From Lunularia cruciata (Eukaryota > Streptophyta > Marchantiopsida > Lunulariales > Lunulariaceae), in NCBI GenBank assembly GCA_948567375.1, contig OX419762.1:20080727-20144726 (forward strand): DNA of 64,000 bases, read 5' to 3'. The position numbers were made by a program, and so were the translations under genes. The notes under the pieces are model-generated. The model did not search any database, was not told the origin of the DNA, and was given only the letters and a program-made list of their open reading frames with translations. Shown here piece after piece: positions 54,668 through 64,000 of the stretch (position 1 is its first letter; the number at the start of each line of letters is the position of its first letter).

Positions 54668-57477
54668 TTACCTAGAGCGCATATGCGAGCAGCGACTGCA
54701 GAACCAAGGTGAGCCTGGTGGCTGAGGAGGATCAAGGCAAAAGGTATGACAGGATCTTTGACCACATCTATTGCAGGTTATCAAGAGCTCTGGAGAATCT
54801 TTACTTTCACACGTGATGCATATGCGTTCCTGCACAGTACAGTAATGTAGCGTTCAGATTTCTACGTTGTGTAAGATTCAGTTCTCCAGTAATATAGAGT
54901 ACTCCTTGCATATGACCTTCAACGAGTCACTTTGGCTCTTGGCACATCTTAACTCTCTGCGACGAGTAGGAACTTCTTGCGCACCAAATTCTGGGGGAAG
55001 GTATGGATGGAAACAGCGGACATAAACTTAATCTCATAAAAAACACCTCCATTGACTAGGTTCTGGCAGAAGCGTGCACTTAGAAATCAAATCCTAGTCA
55101 TCAACAAGTGATGACACATTTGCCAGGAAGATTGGAATATCGACACCAGGATTGCACTTACAGCTGTAGGACAGTGAAGATTTATTTTCTGTCCTTGTCG
55201 AATCTGCTTTCCTGCAAGAACCACTCTTTCTTCCAGCACCTGGGTGCAACTCCCTTCATTTGCAGAACGCTCTAGCTCCCTGATCGTGATGAACTCGAAA
55301 GACGCTTTGCATAAGGGGCAGGTTGACACTTTCCACGTCTGTGACAAGAAAGACATATAGAACACTCAAAAGGAAGTCAAAGCACAACTAACAAGAGCTA
55401 TTTAAAATTTTCGGTGCAATCCAGTTCCGAACGGAGTTTGGTTTGAGACTCTTACTGCTTCATCTGCCCACTTCTGAATGCAGGGATAGCAAAAGCGGTG
55501 TCCACAGTCCAGCAATCCTTCCGTGGTTGGCTTAGTTTCAGTATGACAAATGACACAAGCAATATCTTCACTTGGAGAAGAGGATGCAGCTACTTTCTCA
55601 ATTGACGCATCGGCACGGTCCAAGGACTCGTATAAGAGACCGAGCTGCTGATTATTGCTTTCAACTTGTGCTGATCTGGTACTCCGTACCAAATGTTGAG
55701 TACTTGGACTCGCCTGGTCTCTTGAAGAGGTTCTTCGGCCAATGCTGCCTACATGTTCATCCACACATACGGATTTGCCAGAAGTTGGTGACATCAACCG
55801 TCGATATTTCTCACTTAGACCCACTGACGGAGCTTCCACTTCTGCTCTTCTCCTCATGCGTATTTGAGCATAGTCAGCCTTGTCATCCTGGTAATTTCTG
55901 GAGCTTCCAGATTGATGTGTGGTTGAACAAGGTTGCCTTGTATGCTGTCCATCCTCAGTTGAATAAGGACTGGAGATACATGCGTTTCTCCAACTCTCAT
56001 CTCCCACTCTATGTGGTTGATCCCTCGAAGTACTGACCGGCAGAGGACTGCCAATCTGAAAGTCCACACCACTTGGAGTCATAGGACATGGCATTCGGTT
56101 CGCATCGTATTTTATAGATTGTTGGTCTCTGCTACCAGATAACCTCACTATCTTCCCCGGATCCTTCACGCATTGTTGGACTTGGTCCAAGGAAGACTCA
56201 ACTAAAGGACTAGTGTCCACAAATCCTGCACCCGGACGTGCATGTGTCTGAGGTAGTAAAGGTTCAGTTGAAACCGATCCAATAGTGCAGATAGGCGGGG
56301 TCCACCCTGGACAAGAGGAATCCGCATCGAGTGTTCTGATTCTAAAATCCAAAAGGCCTTGCTTCCTACACGAAGGAACTCTGTCCTTTCCGGAACTGCT
56401 GTCAGCCTGAATGGCTGTGTCAATCGATTTTATCTTGGAAGACTTCTTAAGCAAAGATTTACAATGACTTGCTTGTAGTTTAATGTCATCCCAGCATAGA
56501 GGTGCTTCGCCTTCTCCACTGGACCATTCCACAGCAACGCCACAGACGTCAGCGATAACAGCCGTCTAAGATAATGACCACTGAAACCATGCAGTACTGT
56601 TCATAGCTCCTTAAGCAGGTTTAACACTAGTAATCCTTTACTTGGGCCAGTCCCAACATCAGATTTGAAGGCAGCAGGAATACATTTCAAGGAATAAAGC
56701 CATAAGGAAATAGGAGAGAAGGAAAAGGAAAATGTAGCTTGTCATTCAAACTTCACTATTCCGTATGATAGTTGGTGGTGAACGCAAGCACTCGATCAAT
56801 GGAATGCTGTGAGAATCACTACACAGTTTGCGCAACGTGGAAAGGAAAATACACTCAATGTCGTATTGACAACAAATTAGCCTGAACAAAAATTACATAG
56901 TTGAGGTCGAAGTAAATACAGGACACTCACTAGCCCTCATCACTCACCTTTTATTCAGATACGGTTCTTCGGGTAGAAGCACACCCGCCTTGAAGCAGTC
57001 CTCAAACCAGCTGTGACTGATAAATTTCTTCCTCATCCTCTTTGCCAGTTCGTACTTGCGTCCTTCAAATTTCCAGCAGACCTAGAAACGGAAATCCATG
57101 CCATCCGTAAGTGCCTGCATTCAAGACCATCTTGTTTTAAACACAACAGCAAGATATCAGGGAACAATTCTGCAAGTGGTGGACCAAAGAAAGAGTTTTT
57201 AACCTACCACGTGAGTGTTGATTTTGCTGAGACTTCCAGTATTTAAAGCACCGATATGCACTATCATGTTCACAAGTTTTGTCCGAGTGATAGAGTCATA
57301 ACCAGATACGGTGACAATGACAGCGTCCATGCCACGAATACGCCCATCATGTTTTTCTCCGTTTATCTCTTCCCCAGGTGAGCATTCTGAGGACTTCGAC
57401 AGATATGATTCTGAACATGAACTTTTCTTTTCAGGCGATGTTAAATCTACAAATTCTACTTGTTGGAAGCGATCCAT
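54668..57477 (-). CDS. Host gene: BRCT-RING-PHD protein, five coding exons
   Basis: Exons on the minus strand with consensus splice sites: 57477-57208, 57081-56948, 56518-55456, 55338-55162, 54829-54668; total 601 residues. Exon 1 starts with an ATG, and the BRCT domain spans exons 1-2 (VIVTVSGYD, then THVVCWKFEGRKYELAKRM and FISHSWFEDCFKAG). Exon 3 is a long, mostly disordered Ser-rich middle ending in the first half of a C3HC4 RING finger (CVICHTE, then CGHRFCYPCIQKWADEA). The RING is completed in exon 4 (TCPLCKASF). Exon 5 holds a PHD finger (CITCESK, then CNRCGQRSCHTFC and CSRC). BRCT binds phosphopeptides in DNA-damage responses, RING suggests ubiquitin ligase activity, and PHD binds histone tails; a nuclear repair role is inferred. 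Arabidopsis AT1G67180 (RING plus BRCT) is, as I recall, a candidate relative. The exon 3 acceptor (CAG before 56518) was chosen because it keeps the frame. Confidence 0.8.
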
Positions 57478-59700
57478 TCTTCGGAGGTTGCATGGATAGG
57501 GATGTCATGCGTAATTAGACAAACAAGTGCGCTAGTCTTCAGCTTTTATGAGGTTTAAGAAAACCTCATTCATTCAGGATTCTGTTGCATAACCATCATC
57601 GTACAACGTAGAAGGATTGAAGTTATTTGGTCGGCGTCAAATTCAGACATGGCACTGATTGCAACTCCTGAATCTCCATCTCTTAAATAAACTCTCAAAA
57701 GGAGAATCTACGAGATCGATGAAGCTCGACAGCCGATAATTGTTCAGCGACTTGCAGTTTGATAACAATTCTCTGTCACAACACTCAAACATGTTACATC
57801 AGTTGACTTCGGGCCAAATTCTGTGTCGTGGATTGCCGAGAGTAGAGGTCAAGCAGACTAGTTCACTATATATCCGAAGGGGATATGCTGAATGCTGCTT
57901 CTCGCAGCCTATGCAGGCTTTCAGAATTTTGCAGTTATTATTAGAGGTACTCTTGGAGAGTAAGGTCGGTCCACGCTTCATTTAATCATCTCAAGAGAAG
58001 CATTTGCAAAGAGCAGATTGCAGTGCAGTTAGTAAGTTCACTGTCACATTAACATCGAAGTGCAAACTCTACGAAATTGACACTTCCGCTTACACTAGTT
58101 TGGAGCGACACATCTCTTCAGTCGCTTCCAGAGTCAATTTCTCTCACTATAAAACTAGGTGTATGAATGTAAAGGCTTCGGGCTGTAATTTTACCCCCAC
58201 TCGTCTATAGATCCCATGTGTTGTCGATGAGAGCAATCATAGCAATGTTACAGCCAAAGTTATGGGTAATCAATTCTGCGATGAAACTCCCAGACAGAAA
58301 CGTCATGCTTCTATCTTGTTTATGTACATTACAAGTCCAAATCTGCTGAACAATAGCAAACAAGACACACGATGACCTTACCAGCATGACCAAAACTCGG
58401 TCCTCAGAGCGAAGTGATGCTCCTGAACGCAAACATCATGTGAGCTTACATGTTTCCACCTCGCTGTTTTGCACCTGAAGGAAACATTCTGCATTACACT
58501 CGTTCATTTAGGTTAAAAGAACGTAAATTGATCGCCCTTCAGCTAAAAGAACCAGTTTCCACCTACAAGGAAACCGGTTTCCAACTACATACTCCATTTA
58601 TGCTTAGCCAAAGTTTGAATTACCTTTAAAAAGTATTGTCTGAAAATAATCAGCAAGTTTCAGCTAACTGATGCAAATTTAAATCAGCAAACAGAATGCC
58701 AACCACCTTTGCCACTACAGCTATAATCCTGTCGGACGACTCTATGAGAAATTTCCACCAAGTACAGTTTCCCGACATGAAAGTAATGTGCGACTCTTAC
58801 CAAAACTGCGTTCGAGAGCACTAATTTGTTCAAATCCAATGAATTTCGGAGATAGAAACTTTCCGACAAAAGCATGAAATAGTCCGGGCCAGGTAATTCG
58901 AGGACTTTCGCGCCAAGCGACTCTTCAAAACCGTGCCCTGCAACAACCATCAAGTCAAGAATCAGCAACGATGTATTGTCTAAAGTATCGCGTCACACAG
59001 TTGCTTGTCATCAAGCTCCTCAACCTTTCATCCCGAAGCTCTCTCGCCCCGTCAAGACCTTGTCCGCACCAAATCCTCACTACTTCCTACTACCCTTGAC
59101 AGCATTTCCTACACATTTCGAATACCATCTCTAAACTAGAAGTCTTATAGTCGAAATCCTTTCCTCGGAACGAATTATCACTCAATTCTACTCTATCGAC
59201 CTCCATCGACTCCGGTCATAGAACAAGATTGAATTTCAAACTTATTCCATTCAGAGAACCGATGGACTTCGAAAACTCACCAGCCGTAAATGATAAATTT
59301 CTTCCACAGATTGTTGAGTTGCCAGTCAGACGTGTACAGAGGTGTTCACATGCTTCAGTCTTCAATACCCCGACTCCTGGAGAAATTCAAATCAAGAGTT
59401 CCCTGTAGCAATGAACCCGGTGGATATCGATCTAATTCTGACTAAAATTACCACCGTACCAACAATTTTCTGCAGACCTCAAAAAGTGAACAGCCGAGCA
59501 TTAATTTCGCTGATGTATTTGCGCTGTATTTGACGGGCTTCGGTTTCGCTCCAGCCAGGGATCGATCGTTTCACAATTGGAGACTTGAGCTATTTCGCGC
59601 CGTCGAAGGGATTGTTTGAATATTCTGTCCATAGGAGGGTGGGTCTTGCTTACGGACTTGGAATTTTATCCGTCAACGCGTCTGACGGCTCCTGAGGTGT
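57478..59700 (-). other. Region upstream of the BRCT-RING-PHD gene with candidate extra exons
   Basis: On the minus strand three segments have good splice borders: one ending at 59281 (G before GTGAGT), 58937-58801 (after TTGCAG, before GTAAGAG) and 58422-58382 (after TTCAG, before GTAAGG). The second is open for 45 codons (GHGFEESLGAKV, LPGPDYFMLLSESF). I recognise no domain. They may be 5' untranslated or alternative exons of the neighbouring gene or part of another gene. The base composition is more gene-like than the rest of the window, with a CpG-rich part at 59540-59700 that may be the promoter. Confidence 0.3.
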
Positions 59701-61079
59701 CAGCTGTTGGGCGACAAGCAGGGTTTAGGGGATGGAATCAAACTCAAAGGGGATAAAACCCCGAGATGGCTCAAAGAGAGTTACTGTAGAACCCTAAGCG
59801 GTAAGTATTGCAGTAGGCAGTAAAAGTAAAACAAAATGCCTCGTTCAGCTTGCGAAGGTTTGTTAAGAAAGGATAAACCGGAAATGAGAAACATAAATTG
59901 TTTACTGTTTTGTTTCTCTAAATATAAAACCAAAATGGAACCAAGCACAACTCGGTTCATATTACAATTTCATTGTCAAATAATATAGTTTTTTAAGTGA
60001 AAGAGATGAGAGCTACTTTTATTTTTATATGATCTATTTATATAATAGAATAGTATAAAACAACAATTAGATAATAATAATAGATAATAATAAATTTAAA
60101 TTAATATTGATAAATATCCCATACAGTTCTTCTCAAGAAATTTTTGAAATGATAGGAATTCCAAAATACATAAAGCAGCTTTTTTTTAGTTTCGCTGCAC
60201 ATCCAACTACAAAGATCAACTCAAATTGTTGTAAAATATTCTTTTATAATTTAAAGATGAGATATAGATCCTCCAAAACTTTATTTTCTATTGTATTTTA
60301 TCATTTTACTTCTTATTATCACTTAAAGAGAGAATTTAAATTAAAATAATTATATTAATAAAATTAAAAGTAGATAAACAAGTGGCCCAAATTCTAAAAT
60401 AGAAATTTTATATTGGTTTTAATAATTGTATGAATAGCAAGAAAAGAAAAGGAGTAAAGTTGGTAGAAAAATGCAAGGAGAAATATTAATTTAATTCTAT
60501 CATATATTCTAGAATAACTCCATAGAAATTAAATATTAGTTTACCAATATTACATAAGAATTTGACATTGCATAAATTAATCATATATATTATGCATCTT
60601 AAAGGATTTCACTTTGGTTTAAACTTTCTACTCAATCAATCTTTCCTTAACAAGACAATATCAAGTAGATTTATGTTATCCACCTCGAGAAGAATAAAAA
60701 TAATAATTACGTTTTGTTGACTTTTAATACAATAAAAATTACAAGTTAAACTAATATAAAATTGGCACAAAGTAAAACTTAAAGAAATATAAAATATATC
60801 TTTAAGTTTCAAATTAATTTCTCCAAATTCTCCAAATTAGGATCCAAATTGGTATTAACAAGTTTATTATATGCATTCTAGTTTCCTTATTTATTTGGAA
60901 TTTTTTTCACTTGAACCCCACAAATTATTCTTCTTCACCTAGTGAGCTTTGGTCAAGCATTTTAGGTCCATATGGAGGAAATTCCAATAGTATTCAAGTT
61001 TGGTAAATTTAGATTCAAATTCAAATTTTATGTTCTTTTGTTGATTGACAGATAGTATAGAAGTATAAACTAGCACATA
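59701..61079. other. AT-rich stretch without recognisable genes
   Basis: Strongly AT-rich, no domain or repeat structure recognised. Confidence 0.5.
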
Positions 61080-63374
61080 TAGAGTAAAACCTCCCAATAG
61101 TGACATACATCTGCACTGGCAATGGATGTCACTATTGAGAGGTTGTCACTAACTGGAGGAAAGTGCACAACCTCTTTCTCGCTTGAGTCTTGACATTCTT
61201 GAACATTTTGGAACTTGGGTGTTGGACTTACACACCTTTTTCCCACTCTCGCTATTTTACCTTTTGATTGCTTGGTGATTGGTGTTGGTGCTATTGTATT
61301 GTTGTATTTGATTGTCTATATTTGATTATGTACAAGCATATGCGTTTGGACGTGATGATGAAGTTGGAGATTATCAATTTTCTTAATCAACTTGGAGCCA
61401 CCACTTGAACAAGTGGCATCGCATTTTGTAGTGGCGCGTCCGACCGTGACCAAAATTTGGAAAGAGAGTGAAACTCATTAAGCATGTGGCATCTAATTCA
61501 AATCAAATTGATTGAAAAAAGTTTTGACATCAACTCGAGTGCAACTTCTTAATGATATGGTGCATCAATGACATATGCACGTTGAGATTGATGCACCCAT
61601 GTTGAATGTGACTAACGAGGTGCTCAAGAACAACACTCTATTTTTTAGAGATAAGATCTTGCAAGACTTCACCACGTGTTTGAAACCATCATATGTAGTT
61701 GCTCTATAGGCATTTGTTACCATGAACAGATGGCTTGAGAAGTATCTGAATTGCATCTCAACTACTAGCAAGAAGAAGTGTGGAGAACACAATAGCCTCA
61801 ATCCAATGCAGATCAAGAAGCATTTTCATGAAATTCACAAAATATTGAATGATATCCATTCCTCTTGAATGCATTATCAACATCAATGAGTCAACTCTAC
61901 AACATCACATCACATCATCAAGATCATTTTCCACAATCAATATAGATGGTTGTGGTGTCTATATAGATGGTCGTGATGTCTAGTGTAGCAAAGAACAAAT
62001 CACAATGACTCTTGGAATTAGCACTTTAGGCAAGAAGTTTTGCACTCAAGTTATTGCTAAGAGCGCATGTCCATGCACTTTGAAGAATATTCCTAATATA
62101 AGCAAGGCATTTGGTATTATTTACGACCACCAAGCCATAGCTTGGCAAGACACATCCTCGTATATGCACTTGTTGCACACATATAACAAAATTGCCAAGC
62201 AACGCAACAACATCTTTTATATCCTCCAAGATAACTATTCATCACATGTTTGTGCAACTAAAATTTTTGATCCAATGGGCTCACAAGAAACCCTCTTCTA
62301 AGTATCAAAACCTGTGCATCATTTTCTTCCCACCCAATGCTACCTCTTGATGAAGGCATCATTTCTCTTTCAAAGCACGCATTTGCCGTGCCCAATTGAA
62401 CCATCTTCTTTCTGAGTATGAAGCTTGGCAAACTAGTGAACGTGCACCCGCTTCTCAATTCCCAATCAATGACCATACACACTTGCACAACATGCTTAGT
62501 TAGGTCAAATTAGCATCAGATGATATCAAAGAGAACACTATTGGATGGTGTTTTGTCATAGCAAATTGTCTCCTTGTCATTACAAACATCATTGCCAATC
62601 AGCATATCAATTGCTCTACTCCCGGCTCTAATTAAGCTATCAATGATTTAGTTGAGAGAAATTTGACTAGAGGAATCTTTCTTGACATCATTAGGTCTTG
62701 ATGACAAATTTTTTGAACAGGTTGCTGAAAAACTCATTGAAATGGATGCGCTTGATGGTATTGGTGACAACGAGGTTGATGATGAGAACGTTGTCCAGTC
62801 TATTCTTAAACAACACAACCTAATGCAGAATTCCAAAAATATTGATGATGATGATATTGAAGAGATCACACCTTTGATAAGCATTGAGCAAGCAAATTGT
62901 GCAATCATAGATTTAATAAAAGTTCTCTCTCTTGAATCATTGTTATCCTTAGAACTTCAAAAAACCTTGCTTTCCAACCTTCAAAAAGATTGTCAGCGGT
63001 TGATTCATCAATAGAAAGTTGAGAAGAATAGGTTGTTGAAACATTCCACGTTATCAATGTATTTTATCTTGGTCCAACTAGAATAACCTTAGTCAATGGA
63101 GTGAACTATTGGGGTTTGAAGTTAAATATAGATGCCACATTCCCCATTTTCACACAACCCAAAATAGCGCTCTTTAAATATAGATAGGATGTTACATCCA
63201 TATTTACACTATAGAGTTGTCACCATTGGCACATTATGTCACTATTGCCCAATTGTGACGTATTTTTATTATTGGGCATATTTATTGGTTCTAGACTAAT
63301 TGTTCTAGAGTTCTTGGTCACTAATGAGAGCATGTTACTGATATGAGGTGGCATTATTGGGAGGTTTTACTCTA
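61080..63374 (+). mobile_element. Decayed pogo/Tigger-type Tc1-mariner element
   Basis: Inverted ends TAGAGTAAAACCTCCCAATA (61080) and their complement at 63355-63374 are flanked by TA on both sides (61078-61079, 63375-63376), the target of this superfamily. Subterminal repeats of GTCACTATTG and related phrases occur near both ends. Inside is a transposase pseudogene. Confidence 0.8.
61410..63014 (+). pseudogene. pogo-like transposase remnant (CENP-B type HTH plus DDE)
   Basis: Broken frames show a helix-turn-helix-like PTVTKIWKE (near 61450), a CENP-B-type segment ending in MNRWLEKYLN (near 61722) and the DDE core: AWQDTSSYMHLL (near 62145), YILQDNYSSHV (near 62219) with the Asp-Asn typical of this family, FLPTQC-like and PLDEGIISLSKHAF (near 62342). 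The last part (62682-63014) is open and acidic (IDDDDIEE), as at the C-terminus of plant pogo transposases. Nonfunctional. Confidence 0.7.
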
Positions 63375-64000
63375 TACATAACTTATTATCACAAAATAAT
63401 AGAATTTGGAAATATATATAAGAATGCAATGATTCATAAAGAAACATTTCTAAAATAGAAAGTGATACTATTTGCATAAAACACTCCAATTTAATGGTGG
63501 ATATTTATCATATAAGGAGAAATATTTCAATATAGAAATTTTAAAAAATGAAAAATTATATATATATAGAGATATATATAGAGAGAGAGATATATATATA
63601 TCTATATCTATATATCCAAGCATAGTAAGGAATGTTATATGTGAAATATCCCCTAATTTACATATAGAAATTTTCATACAAAAAGAAAAAGTTACAAATC
63701 TAGAAACCCTAAAGAGCACTAACATTAAATATTGTATGTCAAAAATAGAAAGTGATTTGTGTACATGAAACCTTCAGATCTACCGACAAAGAGTCCTCGG
63801 ACAAAAATAAAATTTTGAACTTTCCAACCAAAAATGGTATTAAGTACCAAGGCCATAGATATAAAATGAAATTATGCAAAACCTTTAGGTTTTATAAAGA
63901 GAATTTACACTTGAATGGAAATTTTCATCCAAAGTTATAAACAAATAGGATTTGTAAACCCTTCACACCATGTACAAAGTTCCAATCTGGTTTTGTAGGT
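63375..64000. other. AT-rich end of window with short microsatellite
   Basis: A TA/GA microsatellite spans about 63558-63616. Open frames here are composition artefacts. Nothing else recognised. Confidence 0.5.

Noticed and set aside
56518-56556. Exon 3 of the host gene starting after TTAG near 56557
   Set aside because: It would shift the frame and meet a stop. The CAG acceptor at 56519-56520 keeps the frame with exon 2.
63541-63616. Possible regulatory element or CRISPR-like repeat near the window end
   Set aside because: It is a simple TA/GA microsatellite without spacer structure.

Overview
This is nuclear DNA from a green plant with a repeat-rich genome. Evidence: plant-type Ty3/gypsy elements with initiator-Met-tRNA primer sites, a MULE, a pogo element, and one intron-containing host gene of a kind known to me from land plants (BRCT-RING-PHD). 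I cannot name the species. A run of 200 N (11682-11881) marks an assembly gap. Almost everything recognisable is mobile DNA in different states of decay.

Layout. 754-3484: decayed, truncated gypsy element A (gag, protease). 3485-7484: chromodomain gypsy element B, whose LTRs carry perfect heat-shock elements. 7485-16628: element C, an old copy of a gypsy family that carries a DNA cytosine methyltransferase, split by a 3.2 kb pyrimidine-rich insertion (10141-13348). 17732-27645: element D, a young full-length member of the same family on the + strand. 28648-39900: decayed non-chromovirus gypsy DNA (F), then a coiled-coil pseudogene. 41608-46282: a Mutator-like element with very long terminal inverted repeats. 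46437-53260: element E, a defective rearranged member of the D family on the minus strand. 54668-57477: the one convincing host gene, on the minus strand, encoding BRCT, RING and PHD domains. 61080-63374: a decayed pogo/Tigger-type transposon.

The main system is the C/D/E family, called RetroDNMT here. D has one continuous reading frame from about 19.7 to 26.8 kb, broken only by three TAG codons. It encodes gag capsid / two zinc knuckles and protease / a DNMT3-type C5-cytosine methyltransferase with motifs in the usual order / reverse transcriptase, RNase H, a complete DDE integrase and a C-terminal PHD finger. Gypsy elements carrying a cytosine methyltransferase have been reported, as I recall, by de Mendoza et al. 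2018 for dinoflagellates and the charophyte alga Klebsormidium. The rest of the architecture here looks unusual.

The terminal repeats are split as Y1-internal-X1-Y2-X2 (the A1-B1-A2-B2 order known from tyrosine-recombinase retrotransposons), yet the element has a DDE integrase and short target duplications. D and E share the whole arrangement, and C keeps the Y2-X2 end. Instead of a tRNA primer site, the 14 bases just after Y1 are the exact reverse complement of a segment inside Y1 that lies about 28 bp downstream of a TATA-like box. This is the layout expected for Tf1-type self-priming. The third TAG lies in the known leaky context UAG-CAR-YYA. Together the parts suggest an element that could methylate DNA, read histone tails through its integrase, prime itself and integrate from a permuted intermediate. 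These last points are inferences from sequence.
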